From positions 232,650 through 296,649 of the forward strand of contig CAUYUJ010014756.1 in the NCBI GenBank assembly GCA_963575745.1: a stretch of DNA of 64,000 nt. The letters are read 5' to 3'. Shown here in pieces: positions 49,291-59,539 of this stretch. The notes below the pieces were generated by a model, which saw nothing but the letters and a program-made list of their open reading frames with translations, ran no database searches and was not told where the DNA came from. Position 1 is the stretch's first letter. Each line of letters starts with the position of its first letter. Both the position numbers and the translations under genes were made by a program. The stretch comes from Prorocentrum cordatum (lineage: Eukaryota > Sar > Dinophyceae > Prorocentrales > Prorocentraceae).

Positions 49291-49420
49291 GGCAGAGGCG
49301 GGCTCGGCGGTGCGCTGCGCGCCGCGGCTGGCCTCGCCGCAGCGGCGCGGCGCGGCTTCCGCGCTGCTTGGGGCGCGGCTGCGCCGCTGGGCGCTGCGCT
49401 CGCTGCTGCTCCCCGCTTGA
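49288..49420 (+). CDS. Possible terminal exon after a (CTC)n tract
   Basis: A perfect (CTC)n tract ends in CTCAG at 49286, and the next bases read PAEAGSAVRCAPRLASPQRR then GAASALLGARLRRWALRSLL and a stop at 49418. The Arg/Leu/Ala helix pattern is protein-like, but GC-rich DNA makes such frames cheap. If real, the microsatellite of macrorepeat C serves as its polypyrimidine tract. No family recognised. Confidence 0.3.
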
Positions 49421-49451
49421 CGGCGCCGCCCTCCGGGGCGTCCGCACGAGC

Positions 49452-49640
49452 TCGGGCCCCAGCCCCCCCTCGAGTCATGGCAGGTTTCTGGTTCTGTTCG
49501 GCCTCTTGGGGACCTCACCGGGCCTCGGGACCGTCAAAAAAACGACTCTGGATGAAAAAACGGTCCCATGGAATTTGTCAAGACCTTTGGGGGTCGGCGC
49601 TATGGAAGAAACATGGCGTCGGGGTCTGGGGCCGGCACTC
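49452..49640. mobile_element. CGAGTCATG / CATGGCGTCGGGG inverted-repeat element, copy 2
   Basis: CCCCAGCCCCCCCTCGAGTC at the left, ACATGGCGTCGGGGTCTGGG at the right, enclosing a TTTTCGGCCTC-family arm (GGGCCTCGGGACCGTC). Same composite as 44398-44612. Confidence 0.6.
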
Positions 49641-49815
49641 GAAGAACAACAAAATTGCATGAACGTAATTTCTCGGAGGTCCTCGCGGATTTCTTGGATC
49701 GGTGATGAGCCTCCCTGGCGGCGCCTCCTCCTACGCCGCCCTTGGCGCGCTCCGCGCCGATGCAAGAAATCCGCGCGGACCTCAGAGAAGTTATGTTTAT
49801 GCCATGTTTGTTCCT
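49640..49815. mobile_element. Introner-like inverted-repeat element, family 1, copy e
   Basis: AACAAAATTGCATGAACGTA, then GGTCCTCGCGGATTTCTTGG at the left; CAAGAAATCCGCGCGGACCT and GTTATGTTTATGCCATGTTTG at the right, then TTCCTCCAAG. The CGCTCC of the other copies is GTCCTC here on both arms, a compensated change. Confidence 0.65.
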
Positions 49816-50129
49816 CCAAGCACGGAGGTTGCCACTAGTCACTAGGCCTGACACCCGAGGCGGGCAAGCGGTGCGGCCCGTGGCGGCTTGGTGCGATGCG
49901 GCAGTGCGTCGTCGTATGTCGTGTGTCGTGTGTCGGGAACCTCAGCGAGGACGCCACCCCGCGTCTTTACAGGAGGAGTATTTTTACGCAGCCAGTGCCC
50001 GCATCGGAAATGGACTGTCACAGAAAACAGGATCCAGACAGCACCGCGAACCAGCCACACCGTTTGCCCGGCCTTGGCAATCGGCTTTGACGGCTCCGCT
50101 TATAATTAGGGGCAGCCGCGGCGGGCTTT

Positions 50130-50560
50130 GAGCGCGGCGTGCCTCACCCGTGAACCTCTCCTCTCCCTCCTCAGCCTGCAGTCATGCCTCTCCCCATCCC
50201 CACCCCTCCCCTCCGCTCCCTCTCCCTCCCCGTCTCCTCGTCCTCCCCGCCTCCCTCCCCAATCAAGGACAGGAGTGCCGAGGGAAACGGATTGCAGATC
50301 CCAGTGCTTCTACCCCAGGCCCTTGAGCAGTGTTTTGATAGTCCAGGGGCCCTTGGCGGTCCCCTGGGCCACAGACCTCCAGGACCCGGTTCCTTCAGGA
50401 GCCCTTCCTTCAGATCCGGCGCCGCGAAAAAAAGTGCATTGCCGTCAAGACAGGCAAAGACCGAAGCCCTGGACCCCGTCTTTCTGCGACGCCTCTCGGG
50501 CCAGATCGACATGTGAGGGTCCCAGGGCCCAAACTTGGGTGACAACGTCTGGTGAGAAAA
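50130..50560. other. Unassigned; 110-codon open frame at 50184-50516
   Basis: Pyrimidine-rich start, then a dispersed GGGGCCCTTGG / CTCGGGCCAGATCGAC repeat that also occurs near 42440, 45140 and 56430. The open frame has an ATG after a CCTGCAG site but no recognisable motif. Confidence 0.2.
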
Positions 50561-50865
50561 GATGAGGCACCTGGACCCCAGGGCTCCTTCGTGGCAGCTC
50601 TCCCCCCCCGCCTCGCCTCCTTGGGATGCAACTCCTGGCAGGTGAACTGCAGCACCGGCGCTGCTATACCCGTAGTCGAAAACCAGCCTAATCCGGCAGA
50701 GTCCCGTGCAATCCAGCGCAATCCCGCTTAATCCAGAGCTCCATCCAACCCCATGCGGCTCAATGGCCTTTGCAAGGGGCTTGAAAGCCCTTCATCGTTC
50801 TTACGAAGACCTCCCAGCAGTTATTTCCTGAGTCAAGGGCAACGGTAGGGGGGGGATAGGCTGAG
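50560..50865. other. No supported feature
   Basis: Contains AATCC-GC repeats (CAATCCAGCGCAATCCCGCT, 50709-50735). Nothing coding seen. Confidence 0.3.
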
Positions 50866-50869
50866 GGGG

Positions 50870-51915
50870 AGTCTGTGCGTCTGTGTGCGTGTCTGTGTGT
50901 CTGTCCGTGTGCGTGTCTGTGTATGTGTTTGTGCGTGTCTGTGCGTGTATGTGCGTGTGTCTCTGTGGGTGTCTGTGAATGTCTGTGTCTGTGTGTTCTG
51001 TGTGTGTCTGTGTGTGTGTCCGTGTGTCTGTCTGTGTGCATGCGTGTGCGTGTCTGTGTGTGTCTGTGTGTGCCTGTGTGTGGCGTGATTTGTGCGTGTG
51101 TGTGTATGTCTGTGAGTGTCTGTGTGTGAGTATGTGTGTGAGTATTGTTGTGTGTCTATGCGAGTCTTCGTGTGTCTATGTGTGAATATGTGTGTTTGTC
51201 TGCGTGTGTCTGTGTATGTCTGCGCGTGTGTGTGTGTGTCTGTACGTGGGTCTGCGCGTGTGTCTGTGCGTGTGTCTGTGTATACGTGTGTGTTTGTGTA
51301 TCTGTCTGTATGTGTCTGGCTGTGTGTGTGTCTGTGTATGTCTGTCCGTGTGTGTGCGTGTCTGCCTGCGCATGTGTCTGAATGTGCGTCTGTGTGTGTC
51401 GGTGTGTGTTTGTGGGTGTGCCTCTGTGTGTGTGTCTGTGTGTGTCTGTGTGCGTGCGTGTGTGCGGGCGTGTGTGTGCGTGCGTGTGCGTGTGCGAGTG
51501 GGTGTGTGTGTGTGTGCGTGTGCGTGTGTGCGTGTGTGCGTGTGGTGTGTGGTGTGTGGTGTGTGTGCGCGTGTGCGCGCGTGTGCGTGTGCGTGTGCGT
51601 GTGCAGGTGCGTGTGCGTGTGTGTGTGCATTTGCGTGTTCGTGTGCGTGTGCGTGTGCGTGTCTGTGTGTGTGTTTGTGTGTGTGTCTGTGTGCGTGTGT
51701 GTGTGTGTGTCTGTCCATGTGTGTGCGTGTGTGTGTGCATGTCTGTATGCGCGCGTGTGCGTGTGCGTGTGCGTGTGTGTGCGCATGCGTGTGCGCGTGC
51801 GTGTGCGTGTGCTTGTGCGCATGCGTGTGCGTGTGCGTGTGTGCGTGTGTCCGTATTTGTGTATGTGTCTGCGTCTGTCTCTGTCTCTGTCTGTGTCCGT
51901 GTCTATGCCCGTGCC
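50870..51915. repeat. (GT)n-rich array, about 1 kb
   Basis: GTGTGTCTGTGTGC and GTGCGTGTGC units, increasingly GTGCGTGT toward the right. All the Cys/Val or His/Thr frames of 60-380 codons are repeat translations. Alternating purine-pyrimidine over this length could adopt Z-DNA. Confidence 0.95.
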
Positions 51916-52069
51916 TGTATCGCCGATGCCGGCTCGACGCATCCTCCCCCCCTATCGGTGCCCTTTTTGTTCTCGATGCCTCCTCGAACGCCCCTGGCGC
52001 GCGGCGGACGGCTCGCGGAGGAGCAGAGGAGGAGAGGGAGGAGGGAGGGGGGAGGTGAGCCCAGTGTTA

Positions 52070-52216
52070 AGTCTGGCACGTCCCCTTACAGGAGGAATTT
52101 TCAAGAATAGTCAAAAGATGGTATGGGACGATGTTTCTACTATGTTTGGCAATGTTTGTAGATGCTTTGAGTCTTTTCAACTTTTCGCCCAAAGTCCGCC
52201 TGCAGGAGGACACGCC
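52070..52216. mobile_element. Inverted-repeat element, family 2 (GTCGGGCATGTCC), copy 1
   Basis: AAGTCTGGCACGTCCCCTTA then CAGGAGGAATTTTCAAG at the left; AAAGTCCGCCTGCAGGAGGA and CACGCCCGACC at the right. AT-rich centre. Confidence 0.6.
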
Positions 52217-52380
52217 CGACCGAAACCCAGTGGGACTCGCGCGGTCGCCACAGCGGTCTGCTGAGGACGCCGCCAGCGCCGGCGACGGCAGACATCCCCC
52301 GCCAGGGGGAGACCTCCATTCACGAGGGCGACGAACACGTCGTAAGCCAGCCGCCGCGGAGGCTATCGCTGCCCCTCACC
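52217..52380 (+). CDS. Possible exon next to a family-2 element
   Basis: Immediately right of family-2 copy 1, a frame reads TADIPRQGETSIHEGDEHVV then SQPPRRLSLPLT and meets CACCGTGAGCC, a donor-like site. Charged, mixed composition supports coding; the frame remains open further into a GC-rich, Arg/Pro-rich stretch that looks non-coding. Product unknown. Confidence 0.28.
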
Positions 52381-52915
52381 GTGAGCCTCCTCCTCCCCCC
52401 CTCCCCCGGGCGCTCTCGCGGGCGCCTGCCGCCCACGAATTCGGAGAGCCCCCCCGGCGCAGCACAGGCACGGCGGGCGCCGGGGCGGGGGCCCACGAGA
52501 GGTTCTCGCGCCCCCCCCCCTCGCCGCGGCGGGCGTGCGGGGGCGCCTCGGCCGACGGGGCACGGAGAGCCGGAGGAGGCTCGTGGGGAAAAGGAGGGAG
52601 CGGTTGTTCGGCGCGGGGGGAGCGGTTGTTCGGCGCGGAGGTCCCCGTGTGAGGCGCTCCAGAATCGGCCTCGCCTTCGAGGATCGAAGGAGTCTCGTCC
52701 TCGGCGGAATGCGGCGGAAGCAAAAGGGGGGCGGCCCCGCTGGCGGAAACCAGCGGAAGGCCGGCAGAAGCCAGCGGAATTGGAAATCTGCTTCCCAAGA
52801 GTTGGCAAAGTTTTTTGGTTCAGGGTTTCCAGAAACCGCCGTACAAGCGTCTCATTTGTGGTCACGTCGCGCTGTGAATGTCTGGCCGTGAGCGTGTTGG
52901 TGTGAGAGTGAATCC
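52381..52915. other. GC-rich, no gene called
   Basis: Open on both strands for up to 181 codons, Arg/Pro/Gly-rich in all frames. Direct repeat GGAGCGGTTGTTCGGCGCGG at 52598 and 52620. Confidence 0.3.
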
Positions 52916-52918
52916 GAG

Positions 52919-53061
52919 TGGACGACGAGTATGACGACGGCGACGGCGGCTACGATGAGGGACAGCGACGACGACAGTACGCGACAACGACGTCGAGGAG
53001 GTCCATGGAGAAAGGAGGAGGCTCGAAGACGGAAGAGGAAGATCCCAACAACGCACCCTGA
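52919..53061 (+). CDS. Possible short terminal exon, acidic then basic
   Basis: After an ATCCGAG acceptor-like site one frame reads VDDEYDDGDGGYDEGQRRRQ, then SMEKGGGSKTEEEDPNNAP and stops at 53059. The composition is strongly protein-like, but GAC/GGC repeats in the DNA could imitate the acidic part. A competing ATG-led frame (52931-53218) is 95 codons. No family recognised. Confidence 0.25.
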
Positions 53062-53539
53062 TAGCAGCAAAGGTGAAAGGGCGGGTCGAGGAGTAGAAGT
53101 CCTCGCCGAGATGGCGTCTGCAGTTGGCCAGAGAGCCCTCAGAAAGAGAAGATGTAGCTGGGGCCGGGATCGGGCGCACGGCCATGTGCACCACAATTCA
53201 TGTTTCAATTACCATTGATCGCGGCCGCCCGGACCAAATTGTAGCCAGCATTGAGTCGAGAGCACGATTCCTGCATGCACTGTGAGGAACTCTGAGGCGA
53301 AGCGGCCGCTGGACCGCCTCCCAGACAGGGCGTCATCGGGCTCTCCGTCCCCTCTTGTGGGGCTCTTTTGAGGTCCTTCTTTGCCATTGTAAAGAGCCTT
53401 CTGCGATGCGCGGTTTTAAAATCAAAACATAGAAATATGCTATGCATATACAAAAAAACATACATGTAAACAAGAAACATTTCTGCGATACCTTTTGGTC
53501 AACAGGCTCGCGAGGCGGGTCGAAAGCCGTCCGAACACT

Positions 53540-53738
53540 AGTCGGGCCGCGACTAGGCAGCAGGAAAAGAAAGGCAAGCGAAGCGAGCGAGCGGGCCACT
53601 TCTGCGATACGCGATTGGGACAAAAAACTCGGGTGGCTGGGGCGCCTTGGGCCGCCTCTGGCGGCCTCCGACCCCCCCCCCCAGGGCGCGGTGGCGGATG
53701 CGCGGCAGCGCAGCCGCCGGATGTTCAGTCATGCCTGA
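53540..53738 (+). CDS. Possible coding island, unknown product
   Basis: A plus frame reads GSRKRKASEASERATSAIRD, WDKKLGWLGRLGPPLAASDP and QGAVADARQRSRRMFSHA before a stop. The charged helix in the first part is plausible; the remainder is GC-rich. There is no motif, and the ATG lies far upstream in AT-rich sequence (53442), so an internal exon is more likely than a complete gene. Confidence 0.22.
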
Positions 53739-54208
53739 AGGAGCACAAACGGCATGTGCACAGATGCTCGGGGGTCTGCGCGAATCTCTCGGAGCGGCGT
53801 GGGACCCCTAAACAGTGTTTTGGCGATTTCGTGAGCCGTTTTCGTTTCGATGTCGTCTTGCAAAGGCGGATTTATTACAAAACGATGGAAAACGAAAACA
53901 ACACTAAAACGAAAAACACTGTTCGGCTGCGTTGCCGGGCAGCCGCCACCGTGCTGTGGGGGCGTCGGAGAGACCGCCGGACGAGCGACGGAAGATCACG
54001 GGGCGATTGCGCCGACACGCGCGCGGAAGCTGCCCGGACAGGGTCGCACGTGAGCGCCCTCTTCTCCACGCGCTCGGCCACGCTGGCGGTCCGCTGAAGC
54101 CGCGGCGCAAGGTCGCTACATCATCTCGCGCAGCACCCGCCCCGGTTCGTCGCCCACGCTCAGGTGTGGCCCGATGTGCGGGCGCATAGGGGTACCCTTT
54201 AGTCGGGC

Positions 54209-54346
54209 ATGTCCCTCTACAGGGGGAATACTCAATGAGTGTGGGGACGATTCTTCTACTACTTTATATTGTTTTTGAACATTCTGGAACTATTTTCAAT
54301 TTTTCCCTCCAAAATCCGCCTGTAGGAGGACATGCCCGACCTAAGG
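54209..54346. mobile_element. Inverted-repeat element, family 2, copy 2
   Basis: GTCGGGCATGTCCCTCTACA then GGGGGAATA at the left; AAATCCGCCTGTAGGAGGAC and ATGCCCGACCTAAG at the right. About 26-bp arms around an AT-rich 85-bp centre. Confidence 0.75.
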
Positions 54347-54719
54347 GCACCCCCCACCCCCGCATTCGCCGGAGCGCTCAGATCTGCCCCGCCCCCAAGC
54401 CCCCCTGGCGCCCCCCAAGGCCGCGGACCCCAGAAGGTCACTCTCTGCCTGGGGCCGCCACCCGCGCGCAGCTGGAGGAGTCAGGACCCTTCGCCCTCCC
54501 CGAGCCCGGGATGCCAGGGCATTACGGGCATCATGCAAGCCAGGACTGTGCGCCAATGCCCTGCTTCGTTAGAGGGGAACAGTTAGTGGACACCCCCCCT
54601 GCCCCCCAAGCTCAAAGCTGGCACGCGCGAGGGGAGACTGCGGTCGAGGTGCAGCTCGTCAGACCCACCGCCAACTTTGAACACTGGGGGGAGGGGGAGG
54701 CGTGGACCGATGAATGTGT

Positions 54720-54965
54720 GGCATGAGTGTTCGCTGTCTTCGTTCCGAGGCCTGTTCGTCGAAGGCCCCCGTGTGCGGGGCCCCGACCTCCTCCCGCGCG
54801 CTGCCCAGCCGCTGGCCCACTGCGGCCCGCGCGCGCCCCCTTGGGCGCGGGCGATGTGCCGCGCAGGCCCGCTCCTTCGCGCGGCCGCCCTGTCGGCGGC
54901 GCCCGCCGTCGCCTCGTGCAGCGGCGTCCAGCGCCGCGGCCGCCTGGCCGCCCGAGCCAGGTTCT
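54720..54965 (+). CDS. Possible coding island between family-2 copies
   Basis: Best frame: RVRGPDLLPRAAQPLAHCGP, ARAMCRAGPLLRAAALSAAP, VASCSGVQRRGRLAARA; it ends at GCCAGGTTCTGATCGGGCC, where family-2 copy 3 starts, so GTTCTG could be a donor. Two other plus frames and two minus frames are also open; confidence is therefore low. No family recognised. Confidence 0.2.
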
Positions 54966-55055
54966 GATCGGGCCTGTCCCTGTGCAGGAGGAACATGCAA
55001 GAATGGTAAAGAAATGCTCAGGGGACGAGTTTCGATGACTTGTGGACTATTTTGA
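54964..55055. mobile_element. Family 2, copy 3 (left end only)
   Basis: ATCGGGCCTGTCCCTGTGCA followed by GGAGGAACATGCAAGAATGG; the AT-richer centre follows, but no right arm is present before 55158. Confidence 0.5.
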
Positions 55056-55155
55056 GCATGTATGTTTATGATGCTGCCCTTCTCCACGGGCGGCGCGAGG
55101 GCGCGAAGACGATCGCACGTCGGGCATCGCGGGGCGCGATGAGCGCAGTTAGAAT

Positions 55156-55312
55156 TAAGTCGGGCCTGCCCTCTACAGGAGGAATATTCAAGAACAGTCC
55201 AAAAAAATCTGGGGACGATTTGTTAAGCCCTTTTTGACTATTTTGGGGTATCGTTTGACTACTTTTTATTTTTCGTCCAAAATCCGCCTGTAGGAGGACA
55301 CGCCCGACCTAA
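55156..55312. mobile_element. Family 2, copy 4
   Basis: AAGTCGGGCCTGCCCTCTAC, AGGAGGAATATTCAAGAACA at the left; AATCCGCCTGTAGGAGGACA and CGCCCGACCTAAAG at the right; TTTTTGACTATTTTGGGG in the centre. Confidence 0.75.
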
Positions 55313-55639
55313 AGTTAGAAGTCAGGTGACCTGAGCAGAACCTACGTAGGGGCAGAGGGACCCGCCACCCCTCCATGTCGGAGGTTTCTGGGACTCTTCG
55401 TGGGCCCCGAGGTCTCCTGCAAGCCGCCACGAAGAAAAGGCGTCTGGAAGGCGAGAGGCCCACAAGCTCGTCGGCCTCCCGCGGCATTCCCGGGGCACTG
55501 GGACCACCAACAAGAGAGGGCTGTGGAGGAAAAGCCGGTCACGGAGAAAGGCCCCAGGCCTCGAGGGCTGTCGCGGGCCCCGATGGCTCTGTGGTCTTGG
55601 CCCAAAAGGTGCCCCCGGATGTTTGCGCCAGTTGGGGCA

Positions 55640-56075
55640 GCTCCGAGGAGGAGGAGGAGGAAGAGGAGGAGGAGGAGGAGGAGGCGGAGGCGGAGGAGGA
55701 GGAGGAGGAGGAGGAGGAGGAGGAGGAGGAGGAGGAGGAGGAGCCCTCCGGGCCTCGTCAGGGGTGCTCCGGATGCCGTGTGGGCCTCCCCGAGAAGAGC
55801 TGCAGGCCACCCTGGGCCCGGATCCCCACCCCGGCAGCACCCGCAGCTTCCACCAGGGTTCTGCTCCGATGCTCCCGGAGGTCGGCCTCGTCGCCCGGCC
55901 GGGCGCGGCGGCCATGAGGAGGAGGTGGAGGAGGAAGAGGAGGAGGAGGAGGAGGAGCAGGAGGAGGAGGAGGAGGAGGAGGAGGAGGAGGAGGAGGAGG
56001 AGGAGGAGGAGGGAGGAGGGAGGAGGGAGGAGGGAGGAGGGAGGAAGAGGAGGAGGAGCAGAAAGCGGGCCAGGA
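55640..56075. repeat. Two (GAG)n blocks (55646-55745, 55916-56070)
   Basis: Purine arrays flanking about 170 bp of GC-rich DNA; all Glu/Arg/Gly (plus) and Pro/Ser/Leu (minus) frames are artefacts. Confidence 0.9.
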
Positions 56076-56079
56076 GGGG

Positions 56080-57050
56080 GGTCTCTATAGTTGGGGCTGC
56101 GCGGGCGGCTGCTCGTGGGGAGGAGGGGGGAGGGGCGCCCACCCCCCTCGGGGGCGCCGTGGCCAAAAGAGAATGAAAGCGGGCGCTTCTTCCCTGAGCC
56201 CTACCTCACGGCGTTCCCTTTCTTAAGTACGAGCATGTTGAAAAGCATGCTGTATCTTATTTCCAGTACACTGCACAGTTCGTCTTGGAGTTCATAAGTG
56301 TAGCGGCCCAGGTTTGCTTGTATAGAGCTGAACACTCATAGATGATTCAGCTTGGGTTTTTTAAATCGTCATCAGGAGGTCCCCCCATTCAAATTGGAAA
56401 AATGGTACACCCAAAACCTTGGCATCTTGGCCCTCACGGACTGATCCGACTCGAGAGATGCCGCCCAAGGACGCTGCCAAGGGCTCTCCCCGAACGCCGT
56501 GATTTTTGTCACGGCGTCAGATGGCGGGGGGGGTCTTCTTGGAGGCTGGTCGGGCCCTCTTGGGGGGGCCCTTCTTGGGCCATCCTGTCGGCCTCGAGTG
56601 CCCGTCCGCGCCGTCTTGCAGGCCATCCCTGGGCATCCCTTCGAGGCGCTGGAGGCCGCCAGAGGAGCGGACGAGCAGGCCTTCCCCAGACATGGATTGT
56701 GATGTTCCAAATATTGTAGCCTCGATCACCAGAAATAATCTCGAGCACCAAGAAAGTGCCGAAACTTGAGGGGTTGCACGTGTGGGGCCCTGGGAGGCGA
56801 TACTCGTTCGACACCGTTTCGATACTCTTCTGGGTGCTCGAAAGTATTAGTTCTGGAATGCGGTCCTGAAGTAGGATGAGAGCAACATAAGACAAGGAGA
56901 GCAAGTGGAGCTGCCGAGGCCCGGCCCAGCCATTTCTGCTCGCTCCGAAGGCTTTGTCTCGGCGACTCGCAGCAGTGGCCCTCCGCCGGCGAGAGCCCTG
57001 GTGCGGGCCCACGGGGCACAGGGCTACCCCCCCTTGCAGGCGTTGGCGCG
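56080..57050. other. No supported gene; GGCC-rich array at 56520-56660
   Basis: CTTGGGGGGGCCCTTCTTGG units belong to the CAAGACGGCCC family (minus orientation). 56690-56930 is less GC-rich, with nothing identifiable. Confidence 0.35.
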
Positions 57051-57054
57051 TTTG

Positions 57055-57245
57055 GCTCCTATCGATTCGATTCGGCCTCGATCTCGGCCGGCCCGACTCG
57101 ATTCCGATGTTCGGGCGATCGGATGCGCCCCGATGCCTGCGTGGCGCCGCGGCGCACCCTGGCGCGTCCGATTCGCTTCCGGCTCCGTGCCGATGCGGCC
57201 CCATTCGACGCACGCTCCGATCCGATCCGAGTCGTCAGCTCCACG
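57055..57245. repeat. GATTCG-rich dispersed element, copy 3
   Basis: ATCGATTCGATTCGGCC, CGACTCGATTCCGATG and CCGATCCGATCC units, as at 1895 and 11145. Confidence 0.55.
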
Positions 57246-57435
57246 CTGCCTGCTCCTGCGCTCTGGCGTGCAGCCGAGCTTCGGGGGGTGGCACGGCTTT
57301 TCCCAGATCTCCGACGTCGTGGTCTTGTCATGGCGTCGGGCCCCAAGTAGGCCCCGGCCCCGTCTCTGGAGACCGGTTTGTCGCCGTGGGCCTCCAGGGC
57401 ACCCCCAGAGGAGGACCCGACGGGGGCCCAGATTT

Positions 57436-57738
57436 CAGTCGGGCATGCTCCTCTACAGGAGGAAGATTTGAAAATTAATCCAAAAATAGTCTGGAGATTA
57501 TTATTCTATCATTGTTTGACCTTTTTGATTATGTGTTGACTACTTATTAATTTCTCTGGTATTTCTTATGTTTGATTGTTTCGACTATGTTTGACATGTT
57601 TGAATATGTTTGACTAGTGTGTTGATTTGTTTTTGAATATGGGTTTGCCTTCTTGTTGTTTGACAAATTTTGAGTGTTATTTGACTATGTCTTACTTCTT
57701 CTCCAAAATCTGCCTGTAGGGGGACGTGCCCAACCTAA
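57436..57738. mobile_element. Family 2, copy 5 (long)
   Basis: CAGTCGGGCATGCTCCTCTA, CAGGAGGAAGATTTGAAAAT at the left; AAAATCTGCCTGTAGGGGGA and CGTGCCCAACCTAAG at the right. The centre is expanded to about 230 bp of TATGTTTGACT-type AT-rich repeats. Confidence 0.7.
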
Positions 57739-57799
57739 GCCCAGGCCTGCGGAGAAGAGGCGCTGGCCGTGATCTGCTCGGGGCGCTTGGAGGTGTGGG

Positions 57800-58040
57800 C
57801 CACTCCTCCTCCTCCTCCTCCTCCTCCTCCTCTTCCTCCTCCTCCTCCTCCTCCTCCTCCTCCTCCTCCTCCTCCTCCTCCTCCTCCTCCTGCTCCTCCT
57901 CCTCTTCCTCCTCCTCCTCCTCCTCCCCCCTCCTCCCCCCTCCACCTCCTCGTCCTCCTCCTCCTCCTTCTCCTCCTCCCCCTCCTCCCCCATACTGCTC
58001 CTGCTCTCTCCTCCTCTTTCCTCCTCCTCTTCCTGACCCC
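57800..58040. repeat. (CTC)n microsatellite
   Basis: Mostly perfect CTC for 115 bp, then degenerate. A (TC)n tract also lies at 58328-58385. Confidence 0.9.
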
Positions 58041-58599
58041 ACCGACCTATCTGTGGGGCGTGCTGCGACCAGGATGCCGAAGCGGCTGCAGCCGTGACGA
58101 ACAGCGAGGGCCCCCTCAGACGGCTCAGAGAGGGCTATGCAACACCAAGATCCCTCCCTCCTCCTCTCCTCGGAGTCCCTTGAATCAGGCTCTTCGTAAG
58201 GTCAGGCGGCCGCGGGTCCAGCAGGGGCAGGGTCCCGCGCAGTGGATCTGGGAGCACGTGGACCACGCCAACAGCGCAGGCGCATCGTCTTCTGGTTTCT
58301 GCTGTGGGCCCCACGATCGTTTCATGTTGCCTCTCTCTCTCTCTCTCTCTTTCTCTCATTCTCTCTTTATGTTTCTCTCTTTATTCATATCTGTGTACAT
58401 ACATTCCTCTTCCTATATTTTTATAAGCCCGGGCGGGGGGAAAACCCATCCCCCCCCCCCCCAAACCGGACTCCCGGGATCTCGGGCTTTGGAACCCTCC
58501 GGACGGGCCTCGAAGCGGCCCCCCGGGCCTTGCAGGGCGTTTTGACAAGCCTTCGCAGCACACCTGGGGCGATCAGGGGGGTCATCGGAGACGTCCCAG

Positions 58600-59115
58600 A
58601 CCCCCAAGACAGCACAAGAGCGCTCCAAGAGTGACCGACGTGACCTCAAGATGGCCCAAGAGGCCTCCAGGACGGCCCCAAAGAGGCCTCCAAGAGCACT
58701 CCCAAGAAGGCTCCAAGCCCCAAGAAACAAAACTCATTAGTTTTCTGCGGTTTTTGATGCATTTTGGGGTTCTCCTCTTTTCGGCTTCCCGACGCTCCAA
58801 GACGGCGGTCTTCTGGGCGTCCGAAGCCGCCTGGGAGGCTCCAAAATCGCCCCACAAACATCCGAAAGGGCTTCCAGGCAGTCCAAGAGAGCCGCAAAAC
58901 GGCACAACACGGGTCCAAGATGGCCCTCAGAGAGCTCCGTGGCGGCCCAAGATGGCCCCAAGACACCCTCCGAAGCATTTCAAATCGTGACCCGGTCGTT
59001 CAGGGAGACCGCGGTTGGAGGCAGGGTGGCACGAGGAAGCCCCCAGAGGCCCCCAGAATACACCCAGGAGGCCTCCTGAAAGCATTAAGAAAGCCTGACA
59101 CAACTTTTGTGAGGC
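58600..59115. repeat. CAAGATGGCCC-type array with AT-richer core
   Basis: About 11-30 bp GGCCCAAGA/CCTCCAAGA units around a core at 58728-58800 (TTTTGATGCATTTTGGGG, TTTTCGGCTTCCCGACGC). The core is the inverse of that at 36590-36670. Confidence 0.65.
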
Positions 59116-59367
59116 CCCCAGAGGCTCTCCAAGGAGGAGCCTCCGCAATAAAGAGCTGAGGTGGATGGGGAGAATGCGCAGCGTATGGCGAAAATAAAGA
59201 AGAAGAATCATGGAGGATGGATAACGAATCACATTATTATAGCGGCGATGCCGGAAAAGGCAACAAGGAGTGATCGCTAAATTGTCGGCTTGACCTTCCT
59301 GTAATCCCGCCTGCATACCACACTTCAAGGACCAAGGTGCATGGCGCGAAGCGCCACTGCAGTCTTG

Positions 59368-59409
<42 letters not shown>

Positions 59410-59520
59410 ACTACCCCTCCTTCTCTCTCTCTCTCTCTCTTTCTCTCTGCATCTCGCCCTATCTCTCTCTTTCTCTCTCTCCCTCTCTCTCTCCTCATTA
59501 TGCATATATGTATGTATGTA
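59368..59520. repeat. (TA)n then (TC)n, then TGTATGTATG
   Basis: ATATATAT for about 37 bp, TCTCTC for about 85 bp, ending in ATATGTATGTATG. Same class as 14640-15053. Confidence 0.95.
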
Positions 59521-59539
59521 TGATTACGTGTTCGTGGAG

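Noticed and set aside
50833-52264. 369- and 382-codon His/Thr or Cys/Val proteins
   Set aside because: Translation of the GT-rich array.
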